Positions 30,995-38,508 of a stretch of DNA of 38,508 bases are shown here, one piece after another; within the stretch, counting starts at the first letter, position 1; each line of letters opens with the position of its first letter. The stretch is from positions 1 through 38,508 of the forward strand of contig JAFWZS010000022.1 in assembly GCA_017522205.1 (NCBI GenBank), read 5' to 3'. The position numbers and the translations under genes are program-made. Source of the stretch: Clostridia bacterium. Its GTDB lineage: Bacteria > Bacillota > Clostridia > Oscillospirales > Acutalibacteraceae. The notes below the pieces were generated by a model. That model was not told the DNA's origin and searched no databases. It worked only from the letters and a program-made list of their open reading frames with translations.

Positions 30995-33616
30995 TTACTG
31001 AAGCTGACTGAGACTTTCGTCAATCATCTTGATTTTTTCTGTAAGCTTTTCTGCGTCAGCCTTCTGTCCGTCAATTACGTTCTGAGGAGCCTTAGCAAGG
31101 AAGCCCGGGTTGTTGAGCTTGCCGTTAATCTGAGCGAGCTTCTTTTCAGCTGCTTCTCTGTCCTTGAGAAGGCGCTTTCTCTCAGCCTCAAAGTCAACAA
31201 GGTCGCCCATAGGAATGTAAATCTTAGCGTCAGCAGTTACAATGCTTACACTGCCGTCAATGGAGAAGCTGTCGCCTACTGTTACGTCTGAAGCTGAAGC
31301 AAGCTTCTGCATAAATACAACTGCAGTTTCAAAGATATCCTTCTTATCAGTTGCAACATAAACGTGAGCCTTTCTTGAGGGAGGTACGTTCATTTCGCTT
31401 CTGCGGTTACGGATAGCCTTGATTGCTTCCATAATGATTTCCATTTTTGCTTCATCTTCTGCAAAGTTGAGCTTTTCATCATATACGGGCCAAGCGGACT
31501 TCATAATTGTTTCGCCGCTGTGAGGAAGTGTCTGCCAGATTTCTTCTGTGATGAATGGCATAAAGGGATGAAGAAGCTTAAGTGTTTCGCTCATAATGTA
31601 AACGAGAACTGCTTTAACCTGAACTGCCTTTTCGCCGCCCTGCTGAAGTCTTATCTTAGCAAGCTCAATGTACCAGTCGCAGAAGATATCCCAGATAAAG
31701 TCGTAGAGCTTCTGAACTGCGATACCAAGCTCGAACTTGTCGAGGTTGTCAGTAACTTCCTTAGCTAGTGAATTGAAAAGTGAAACAATCCACTTGTCTT
31801 CCAGAGCAAGCTCTTCGGGAAGATGGGGTGCAGGTTCGTTTTCATCAAGGTTCATAAGAATGAATCTTGCTGCGTTCCAGATCTTATTTGCAAAGTTACG
31901 GCTTGCTTCAACCTTCTTGTCGCTGTAACGCATATCGTTTCCGGGGCTGTTACCTGTTGCAAGAGTGAATCTGAGGGCGTCAGCGCCGTACTTATCAATT
32001 ACAAGAAGCGGGTCAATACCGTTGCCGAGAGACTTTGACATCTTTCTGCCAAGCTCGTCACGGACAATACCGTGAATGAATACTGTATCAAAGGGAACTT
32101 CGCCCATCTGCTCGCAAGCTGAGAATATCATTCTTGCAACCCAGAAGAAAATAATATCATAACCTGTTACGAGAGTGCTTGTGGGATAGTAGTGAGCGAG
32201 CTCAGGTGTTTTATCAGGCCAGCCGAGAGTTGAGAAGGGCCAGAGAGCTGAAGAGAACCATGTATCAAGTGTGTCGGGATCCTGCTCAATTTTTGAGCTG
32301 CCGCACTTGCAGCAACAAGTGGGTTCTTCTCTTGAAACAGTAATTTCACCGCAGTCAGCACAGTACCATGCGGGAATTCTGTGACCCCACCAGAGCTGAC
32401 GTGAAATACACCAGTCACGGATATTTTCCATCCAGTTGAAGTAAATTTTATCAAAACGTTCGGGAATGAATTTTGTTTCACCGTCACGTACAGCCTTGAT
32501 TGCAGGCTTTGCAAGAGGCTCCATTTTTACGAACCACTGCTTTGAAACTCTGGGCTCAACTGCTGTGTGGCAACGGTAGCAGGTGCCAACCTCGTGCTTT
32601 GTAGGCTCAATCTTAACAAGAGCACCTGCCTCTGTAAGGTCAGCAACAATTGCCTTTCTGCACTCCATAAGGTTCATACCTGCGTACTTGCCTGCCTTCT
32701 CGTTCATAAAGCCGTCGTCGGTCATTACGTTGAGAATGGGAAGGTTTGCACGAAGACCAACCTCGAAGTCGTTGGGGTCGTGTGCCGGTGTAATCTTAAC
32801 CGCACCTGTACCCTTATCCATCTTTGCATAAGTGTCAGCAACGATGGGGATTTCTCTGCCAATTACGGGGATGATAACTGTCTTACCAACAAGACCCTTA
32901 TATCTTTCGTCGTCGGGGTGAACTGCAATTGCGGTATCACCGGGAATTGTTTCAGGACGGGTTGTTGCAACGATGATTCCGCCTTCACCGTCAGCAAAGG
33001 GATATCTGAAGTGCCAGAAGTTGCCGTCTTTTTCTTCATATTCAACCTCTGCATCAGAAATTGAAGTCTTGCAGTGAGTACACCAGTTGATAATTCTTTC
33101 ACCGCGGTAGATAAGTCCCTTTTCATAAAGGTTACAGAAAACCTCACGAACAGCCTTTGAACAGCCTTCGTCAAGAGTAAATCTTTCTCTGTCCCAGTCG
33201 CATGAAGAACCAAGCTTTTTAAGCTGTTCAATAATTCTTCCGCCGTACTGAGCCTTCCACTCCCATGCTCTTTCAAGGAACTTTTCTCTGCCTATATCTT
33301 CCTTGCTGATACCTTCAGCCTTCATTGCTTCAACAATTTTTGCTTCGGTAGCAATTGAAGCGTGGTCTGTGCCGGGAAGCCAGAGAGTATCAAAGCCCTG
33401 CATTCTTCTGAAACGGATAAGGATATCCTGAAGAGTATTGTCAAGGGCATGTCCCATATGGAGCTGACCTGTAATGTTTGGTGGGGGTATTACAATTGTG
33501 TAAGGTTTCTTTTCGCTGTCACACTCAGCGTGGAAATACTTTCCGTCAAGCCATGACTTGTAAATACGGTCTTCAACGTCTTTCGGATCGTACTGCTTTG
33601 CAAGTTCTTTAGCCAT
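30995..33616 (-). CDS. valS: Valyl-tRNA synthetase
   Basis: Charges tRNA-Val and edits misactivated threonine. The ATG at 33616 has AGGAGTG upstream and gives 873 residues, the usual size. The class I signatures are HMGH (53-56) in [17 protein letters not shown] and KMSKS (525-529) in [13 protein letters not shown]. The editing domain ([20 protein letters not shown]), the [11 protein letters not shown] segment with a zinc-binding CADCGE...CCCKCGS pair, and the C-terminal coiled coil ([19 protein letters not shown]) are all present. Upstream lies a T-box leader, so expression rises when uncharged tRNA-Val accumulates. It is a single-gene unit. Confidence 0.98.
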   Translation of the reverse strand: MAKELAKQYDPKDVEDRIYKSWLDGKYFHAECDSEKKPYTIVIPPPNITGQLHMGHALDNTLQDILIRFRRMQGFDTLWLPGTDHASIATEAKIVEAMKAEGISKEDIGREKFLERAWEWKAQYGGRIIEQLKKLGSSCDWDRERFTLDEGCSKAVREVFCNLYEKGLIYRGERIINWCTHCKTSISDAEVEYEEKDGNFWHFRYPFADGEGGIIVATTRPETIPGDTAIAVHPDDERYKGLVGKTVIIPVIGREIPIVADTYAKMDKGTGAVKITPAHDPNDFEVGLRANLPILNVMTDDGFMNEKAGKYAGMNLMECRKAIVADLTEAGALVKIEPTKHEVGTCYRCHTAVEPRVSKQWFVKMEPLAKPAIKAVRDGETKFIPERFDKIYFNWMENIRDWCISRQLWWGHRIPAWYCADCGEITVSREEPTCCCKCGSSKIEQDPDTLDTWFSSALWPFSTLGWPDKTPELAHYYPTSTLVTGYDIIFFWVARMIFSACEQMGEVPFDTVFIHGIVRDELGRKMSKSLGNGIDPLLVIDKYGADALRFTLATGNSPGNDMRYSDKKVEASRNFANKIWNAARFILMNLDENEPAPHLPEELALEDKWIVSLFNSLAKEVTDNLDKFELGIAVQKLYDFIWDIFCDWYIELAKIRLQQGGEKAVQVKAVLVYIMSETLKLLHPFMPFITEEIWQTLPHSGETIMKSAWPVYDEKLNFAEDEAKMEIIMEAIKAIRNRRSEMNVPPSRKAHVYVATDKKDIFETAVVFMQKLASASDVTVGDSFSIDGSVSIVTADAKIYIPMGDLVDFEAERKRLLKDREAAEKKLAQINGKLNNPGFLAKAPQNVIDGQKADAEKLTEKIKMIDESLSQLQ

Positions 33617-33652
33617 TTTTATCACTCCTATTTTCAATAGTATAATTTACAA

Positions 33653-33895
33653 AAAATAAAACCGTCCCGAAATTAATCAGGACGGAAAATTACCGCGGTA
33701 CCACCTGAATTCGAAGCTTTCTGAAAGCTCCGCACTCAAAACCTTTAACGCAGATATACGTCGGGTTCTACTCAGCCTTTCGCCTTTCTTCCCGATTCTC
33801 ACGGACTACCTTCGGAATTTCTCACTTAAAGACTTGCACCAACCGTCTTCTCTCTGAAAGCCTGAAAGACCTACTTCTTCCGATCACAGAAAAAA
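33653..33895 (-). promoter_or_regulatory. T-box riboswitch of valS
   Basis: Reading the minus strand, the leader has a Stem I region with GGTTGGTG, a candidate specifier in GAAGGTAGTCC (GTA at 33807-33809 or the following GTC, both Val codons), the conserved T-box AGGTGGTACCGCGG (33693-33706), and the terminator CCGTCC...GGGACGG (33662-33685) followed by TTTTATTTT. The T-box pairs with the NCCA end of uncharged tRNA to form the antiterminator. Confidence 0.94.
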
Positions 33896-33905
33896 TATCT
33901 TATAA

Positions 33906-33934
33906 ATTTTAACATAATAAAGGCGCTAAGTCAA
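33906..33934 (-). promoter_or_regulatory. valS promoter inside the preceding terminator hairpin
   Basis: TTGACT (33929-33934), 17 bp, TAAAAT (33906-33911) on the minus strand. The -35 box lies in the loop and 3' arm of the hairpin at 33920-33947. Confidence 0.75.
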
Positions 33935-33947
33935 TACTTAGCGCCTT
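33920..33947 (-). terminator. Terminator of the LRR/Fn3 protein gene
   Basis: AAGGCGCTAAGT and ACTTAGCGCCTT form a perfect 12-bp stem with a 4-nt loop. On the minus strand only TTTATT follows, so termination may be weak and some readthrough into the T-box leader is possible. Confidence 0.65.
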
Positions 33948-33951
33948 AAAT

Positions 33952-35343
33952 TTATTTAACTGTTACGCTTTTAACTGAAGAATATGCACTATAGACATTT
34001 CCGTCAGATGTTTTTGTGTATGCTCTCACCTTGAAGTAGTAGGTATCAGCATCGTCAAACTTCTTTGTACTATAGCTTGTTCCCTTTACGGTTGCAAGTT
34101 TTTTATATGAACCGTTTTTACTTGTTGAGTAGTAAACAACATAGCCGGTTACACCTGAAGATTTGCTCCATTTGAAATCGATTGCTCCGTCGTCATATTC
34201 CACTCCCAGCGAGGGTGTAGTTGATAAGGTTCTGACGGTGATTTTTTCTGATTCATCTGCCCACACCGTACCTGAGGCAGTTTTCACATAAGCTTTGACT
34301 GCGAACTTATATGCGGTATTATCTTCAAGGTCGGTGATTTTACAGTTAACCTTAGTAACCGTATCGTAGGCTTCGTATTTCTTTTCCTCTTTGTTGTATA
34401 TGTACACTCTGTAGCCATCCGCACCGGGAACTTTTTTCCACTTGAGAGTAACGGATGAAGCCGTTCTTGAAAAGCTCAGCTCTTCGGTAACATCAAGAGG
34501 TGTAGCTTTATAAATAACCGGCCAGGGGTTAAATGCAGGTTCGAGAGCTGCAGGAGTTTTTGCTCCCTCGTAATGAATAACAACTCTTGTATAGCCGAAA
34601 GCAGTTTCACCGATTTCCTTAACAGATTTCGGAATGTATACGCTATCGAGGTTTTTAGCGTAATTGAAAGCCGTGCGAAGAATTTCTTTTACATCTGAAG
34701 GAACAACATAATGGGTATCTGCTTTTCCCGGAGGATAGTAAACAAGGGTATCAAGATCCTTGCTGAATACTACGCCGTCGTATGTTTTATAGTATGAATT
34801 CTTACTGTTAAAGCTTACCTTTTCAACGGCCGTGCAATCGTAAAGGAAGGTAAAAGATCTTAAGCTTTCAGGAAGAGAAAGGGTTTCAAGATTTCTGCAG
34901 CAGTAAATATCCATACTGTCAAGTGCATTAAGATTACCCTCTTTAATTGTTATCTTTTTAAGCTTCGGGCAATATGCAACTGCACATTCGTGAATGTCAC
35001 GTACTGAGCCGGGAATAGTAAGACTTTCAAGTTCGGGACAGCTACTGAAAGCATGAGAGCCGATCACTGCCACAGGCTTACCTGCGATTTTTGACGGTAT
35101 TGTATAATTCTTCTTGTCACCGTCGTATTTTACAATCTGAACTGTGTCGTTCTGAAGAACTACATAAGAAAGCTCCTTATATTCCTCAATTTCCATTTTT
35201 GCACTTTTCAGCTTCTTAATTTCTGCAGAAACATTAGAGGTTGCAATGCTTGAATTTTCGTTAGCACCAAAAGCAGTAAAGGAAAGCATTACCACTAACA
35301 TAAAAAAGACTGCCAAGAAAGCTGCAGATTTAATTTTTATCAT
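33952..35343 (-). CDS. Secreted leucine-rich-repeat and fibronectin III protein
   Basis: The 463-residue protein has a signal peptide (about 1-26, ending TAFGA), a BspA/LRR_5-type leucine-rich region (about 60-275: IPSKIAGKPVAVIGSHAF, LESLTIPGSVRDIHECAV, LETLSLPESLRSF, LDSVYIPKSVKEIGETAF), and two fibronectin type III domains (about 285-375 and 378-463; VTLKWKKVPGADGYRVYIYN and FKWSKSSGVTGYVVYYSTS). Such proteins sit on the cell surface and bind host or polysaccharide ligands. There is no LPXTG sorting signal, so it is secreted or held otherwise. AGGAGG precedes the ATG. Confidence 0.88.
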   Translation of the reverse strand: MIKIKSAAFLAVFFMLVVMLSFTAFGANENSSIATSNVSAEIKKLKSAKMEIEEYKELSYVVLQNDTVQIVKYDGDKKNYTIPSKIAGKPVAVIGSHAFSSCPELESLTIPGSVRDIHECAVAYCPKLKKITIKEGNLNALDSMDIYCCRNLETLSLPESLRSFTFLYDCTAVEKVSFNSKNSYYKTYDGVVFSKDLDTLVYYPPGKADTHYVVPSDVKEILRTAFNYAKNLDSVYIPKSVKEIGETAFGYTRVVIHYEGAKTPAALEPAFNPWPVIYKATPLDVTEELSFSRTASSVTLKWKKVPGADGYRVYIYNKEEKKYEAYDTVTKVNCKITDLEDNTAYKFAVKAYVKTASGTVWADESEKITVRTLSTTPSLGVEYDDGAIDFKWSKSSGVTGYVVYYSTSKNGSYKKLATVKGTSYSTKKFDDADTYYFKVRAYTKTSDGNVYSAYSSVKSVTVK

Positions 35344-35395
35344 CGGTTCTCCCCTCCTTTTCTATAATATCAGAGCATAGTTTTCTTCTTAGTAT

Positions 35396-35424
35396 ATCAT
35401 ACTACAGATGAAATGTGAAAGCAA
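35396..35424 (-). promoter_or_regulatory. Promoter of the LRR/Fn3 protein gene
   Basis: TTGCTT (35419-35424), 17 bp, TATGAT (35396-35401) on the minus strand. Confidence 0.6.
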
Positions 35425-35446
35425 TATGATATTTAGTAAAATTTTC

Positions 35447-35478
35447 AAAAAAACAGCCTCCGATTTTTTCGGAAGCTG
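35447..35478 (-). terminator. Terminator of the aminotransferase gene
   Basis: On the minus strand CAGCTTCCGA pairs with TCGGAGGCTG (one T-G pair) around an A-rich loop, followed by seven T (35447-35453). Confidence 0.85.
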
Positions 35479-35492
35479 ATAATTTTATATTA

Positions 35493-36779
35493 TTATTCCT
35501 TTTCATCTTCAAGGAGCTTTTCAACTGCTGCAAGCTTTACGCAGAGGCAAAGAAGCTTTGTTGCAGTCATAAGCTCATCAACGGGTGGGAATGAGGGTGC
35601 TATTCTGATATTCTTATCCTCGGGGTCAATTCCGTGTGGGAAGGTTGCACCGATTGTTGTAAGTGTAACACCTGCTTCCTCACAAAGCTGACCTACTCTT
35701 TTTGCAGTACCGCCGAGAACGTCAAGGCTGATAAAGTAACCGCCGTTGGGCTTAGTCCATTTTGCAATTCCGAGACCGCCGAGGCTGCTATCAAACTCAT
35801 TGATTACCGCCTTGAACTTAGGCGCAAGAATAGCTCTGTGGAGCTTCATATATCTCTTGATTCCTGCAACATCCTTATAGAACTTAACGTGTCTGTACTG
35901 GTTAAGCTTATCATAACCGATTGTCTGAATTGTCATTCGGCTTGTAATCATTTTGATGTTATTCTTTGAAGCGGCAAGAGCTGCAACACCTGAACCGGGG
36001 AAACTGATTTTTGAGGTTGAAGTAAACTCAATTACCATATCCTCGTTGCCGTATTTCTTGAGAACATCAAAAATATTGTCAAGCTTATCGGGATTATCTG
36101 TAAGGTCGTGGATGATGTAAGCGTTATCCCAGATGATTCTGAAATCCTTTGCAGCAGGCTTCATTTTTGCAATTCTTTCAACTATCTCGTGAGAATAGGT
36201 TGCACCAGTGGGATTTGAATACTTAGGTACGCAGAACATACCCTTAACCTTTTCGTCCTTGATTATCTCCTCAACGGCGTTCATATCCGGGCCGTCGCTG
36301 TTCATCTTAACGGGAATGAGCTTCATTCCGTAGTACTCAGCAATTGCGAAATGTCTGTCATAACCGGGTGAAGGGCAGATAAACTTGATTTCACCCTGCT
36401 TAATCCAAGGCTCGCCGCCTGAACCGGTAAGCATACACTGAGTAATATAGTCAAACATCATATTAAGGCTTGAGTTACCGCAAACAATTACGTTTTCGGG
36501 AGGCACATCAAGTAGATCGGCAAAAATTGCCTTGCACTCTCTGATACCGGTAAGGATGCCGTAGTTTCTGTATTCGAGGCTACCGCCTGCACCCTGCTCC
36601 CAGTCCTTTGATGTAATAGCGTCAAGAAGTCCGTTTGAAACTGAAAGCTGGTCTGCACCCGGCTTACCTCTTGACATATCGAGCTTCAGCCCCTGTGCCT
36701 TGTAAGCTTCATATTCTTCCTCAAGCTGCTCTTTCAGAAAAAGCAGACGAGACTTATCATATGTTCTGAGATCTTTCAT
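35493..36779 (-). CDS. PLP-dependent aspartate aminotransferase (PF12897-type class I)
   Basis: The 428 residues form a fold type I aminotransferase of the subgroup with the N-terminal LDMSRGKPGADQL signature (PF12897), shown in some bacteria to be aspartate aminotransferase. PLP contacts are visible: VCGNSSLNMMFDYI, CVPKYSNPTGATYS, D218 and Y221 in WDNAYIIHD, and the Schiff-base lysine K257 in FTSTSKISFPGSG. It would make aspartate/oxaloacetate with glutamate/2-oxoglutarate. The ATG follows GGAGG with a rather long spacing of 12 nt. It lies 84 nt after asnS, separated by a dispersed hairpin; aspartate supply next to asparaginyl-tRNA synthesis is a sensible pairing. Confidence 0.9.
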   Translation of the reverse strand: MKDLRTYDKSRLLFLKEQLEEEYEAYKAQGLKLDMSRGKPGADQLSVSNGLLDAITSKDWEQGAGGSLEYRNYGILTGIRECKAIFADLLDVPPENVIVCGNSSLNMMFDYITQCMLTGSGGEPWIKQGEIKFICPSPGYDRHFAIAEYYGMKLIPVKMNSDGPDMNAVEEIIKDEKVKGMFCVPKYSNPTGATYSHEIVERIAKMKPAAKDFRIIWDNAYIIHDLTDNPDKLDNIFDVLKKYGNEDMVIEFTSTSKISFPGSGVAALAASKNNIKMITSRMTIQTIGYDKLNQYRHVKFYKDVAGIKRYMKLHRAILAPKFKAVINEFDSSLGGLGIAKWTKPNGGYFISLDVLGGTAKRVGQLCEEAGVTLTTIGATFPHGIDPEDKNIRIAPSFPPVDELMTATKLLCLCVKLAAVEKLLEDEKE

Positions 36780-36819
36780 TTATATAGATACCTCCAAAAT
36801 GGTTAAGTGCTGTAGATTT

Positions 36820-36849
36820 GTAGACGGACACGGCAAGCCGTGTCCCTAC
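36820..36849. repeat. Perfect hairpin repeat between asnS and the aminotransferase gene
   Basis: GGACACGGC-AA-GCCGTGTCC (36826-36845), flanked by GTAG and CTAC (36820-36823 and 36846-36849), is a clean copy of the hairpin module found at 13367, 15866 and 17766, here without the tract module. No T-run follows. Confidence 0.75.
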
Positions 36850-36863
36850 TGTAATGTTTTATT

Positions 36864-38257
36864 TTAGAAATCTGCTGAACCTGTTGTTCTTGGGAACGGA
36901 AGTACGTCTCGGATATTTGAGATACCTGTAAGATACATTACAAGTCTTTCAAAGCCAAGACCAAAGCCTGCATGCTTTGTTCCGCCATACTTTCTAAGGT
37001 CGAGATACCACCAGTAGTCCTCTTCCTTGAGGCCGAGCTCCTTGATTCTTTCAAGAAGAACATCGTATCTTTCTTCTCTCTGTGAGCCGCCGATAATTTC
37101 ACCGATACCCATTACAAGACAGTCGCAAGCTGCAACGGTCTTTCCGTCGTCGTTAAGGCGCATATAGAATGCTTTGATTTCCTTGGGGTAATCTGTTACG
37201 AAAACAGGCTTTCTGAAAATCTTTTCGGTGAGGAAACGCTCGTGCTCTGTCTGGAGGTCGCAGCCCCAGAACACTTTGTATTCAAACTCGTCGTTGTGTT
37301 CTTCAAGCATCTTAACGGCATCAGTATATGTAACTCTGCCGAAGTCGGAGTTCGCTACCGTTGTAAGTCTTTCGATAAGCTCCTTATCAACGAACTGATT
37401 AAGGAATTCAATGTCCTGCTTGCAGTGCTCAAGAACGTAGTTAATTACAACTTGATCATTCTTTCTGCAAGGTTCATATCGTCGTTAAGGTCTGCAAAAG
37501 CAATTTCAGGCTCAATCATCCAGAACTCTGCAGCGTGACGCTGTGTGTATGACTTTTCAGCTCTGAATGTGGGGCCGAAGGTGTAAATCTTGCCGAATGC
37601 CTGAGCCATAATTTCACCCTGAAGCTGGCCTGAAACCGTAAGGAATGCACTCTTTCCGAAGAAGTCCTCAGAGTAATCAATTTCACCATCTTCTGTTCTT
37701 GGCGGATTCTCCATATCAAGAGTTGTTACTCTGAACATTTCGCCTGCACCCTCACAGTCACTGCAGGAAATAAGCGGTGTGTGAGCATATATAAAGCCTT
37801 CACTTTCAAAGAAGCGGTGAATAGCCTGAGCAGCAACAGAGCGCACTCTGAATGAAGCTGAATAGATATTGGTACGGGGACGAAGATGTGCAATTGTTCT
37901 GAGGTATTCAAGTGAATGTCTCTTCTTCTGAAGAGGATACTCAGGAGCTGATGCACCCTCAAGTGTAACCTTTGTTGCGTTGATTTCAAAGGGCTGCTTT
38001 GCTTCAGGTGTGAGAATAAGGTTACCCTCAACAATAACTGCAGCACCTACATTATATTTTGCAACCTCTGCGAAGTTGTCGATTTTATCCTTTTCAAATA
38101 CAACCTGAACGCCCTTGAAGCAGCTGCCGTCGTTGATTTCCATAAAACCGAGAACCTTTGAGTCTCTGTTGGTTCTTATCCAGCCGCAGACAGTTACAAT
38201 GCTGTCAGCATATTTTTCGGCACATTCATAGAGCTTTGAAATTTCTGTACGTTTCAT
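36864..38257 (-). pseudogene. asnS: Asparaginyl-tRNA synthetase, frameshifted by one base
   Basis: The gene encodes class II AsnRS. From the ATG at 38257 the frame runs through the anticodon-binding OB domain ([24 protein letters not shown] region) and the catalytic motifs ([32 protein letters not shown]) up to MIKL, where it stops at 37445. Continuing one frame over from 37448 ([15 protein letters not shown]) there is no interruption to [20 protein letters not shown] and the normal end at 36864. One base is missing near 37449-37450, where AAG-TT-GTA replaces an expected AAG-TNT-GTA. With that base the product is 464 residues, the usual length. Both halves are well conserved, so this is either a sequence error or a very recent mutation. 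Confidence 0.9.
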
Positions 38258-38288
38258 GATAGTCCCCCTATAATTAGATACTCTTATC

Positions 38289-38316
38289 ATTATATCACAT
38301 ATTTCACAAAAATCAA
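38289..38316 (-). promoter_or_regulatory. asnS promoter
   Basis: TTGATT (38311-38316), 16 bp, TATAAT (38289-38294) on the minus strand, about 32 bp before the start codon. Confidence 0.68.
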
Positions 38317-38397
38317 GGTTTGAAAAGATAAATGAAAAAGTTTATCCTCAAATTAAAAGGAGCTGCACAAACGCCGACACCCCATAAGGAAGTATTT

Positions 38398-38505
38398 CTT
38401 TAAAATGTGAACTAACCGCACAATAATGCGTTAAAAGCCACCGATATGCGTCAGCATTATCGGTGGCTTTTGCCTTTTCTTGCACAATTATTTCGCATTT
38501 TAAAG
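38398..38505. repeat. Inverted repeat flanking a 14-bp hairpin at the window end
   Basis: A perfect 14-bp stem (38433-38446 with 38458-38471, CCACCGATA side to TATCGGTGG side) probably works as a bidirectional terminator. It is enclosed by imperfect 26-bp arms (38398-38423 and 38480-38505; both start CTTTAAAATG reading inward, about 20 of 26 matching). Together they make a 108-bp nested palindrome. No gene is visible from 38258 to the end. Confidence 0.55.
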
Positions 38506-38508
38506 TGC

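Overview
The window reads as a chromosomal segment of an anaerobic, low-to-moderate GC Firmicute of the class Clostridia, most likely a Ruminococcaceae/Oscillospiraceae-type gut bacterium. Grounds: strong AGGAGG ribosome-binding sites, near-consensus TTGACA-17-TATAAT promoters, a T-box leader on valS, an FtsEX/M23 hydrolase operon, a CdaR-type regulator, the M16 peptidase pair YfmF/YfmH, and short dispersed intergenic hairpin repeats of the kind common in these genomes. The species cannot be named from the sequence.

Layout. (1) 1-7028, minus: a cell-envelope operon read as CdaR-like regulator, ftsE, ftsX, two paralogous coiled-coil/M23 peptidoglycan hydrolases, an S41/PDZ protein that has lost its catalytic serine and lysine, and the start of a family 2 glycosyltransferase cut by the window edge. 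(2) 7436-13359, plus: yfmF, yfmH, an MFS transporter and topB. (3) 13702-17550, plus: glycolytic genes pgk, tpiA and gpmI, separated by intergenic repeats. (4) 17858-24631, minus: holA, a Toprim/DUF4093 RNase M5-like gene and ispF in one overlapping operon; a DUF975-like membrane protein; a lipoprotein; a tRNA methyltransferase, rsmI and a small membrane protein in a second operon; and a small secreted protein. (5) 24934-29495, plus: a large GH63/MGH1-like glycosidase, a membrane-anchored metallophosphoesterase and a DUF1653 protein in one operon. (6) 29605-38257, minus: a 27-residue peptide gene with a convergent antisense promoter, a secreted propeller-like protein, valS with its T-box, an LRR/fibronectin III surface protein, a PF12897-type aspartate aminotransferase, and asnS broken by one missing base.

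Most interesting points: a compact candidate type I toxin-antitoxin module at 29500-29784 (two perfect consensus promoters facing each other across a 27-codon gene, one shared bidirectional terminator, and a Shine-Dalgarno sequence inside a GAAA hairpin); a catalytically dead S41 homologue inside the FtsEX operon; a roughly 108-bp composite repeat present next to the glycolytic genes, one copy of which supplies the last codons and stop of ispF and another of which looks split by a second repeat; and a single-base frameshift in asnS. The rest is mostly ordinary housekeeping content. No CRISPR array, transposase, rRNA or convincing tRNA was seen.
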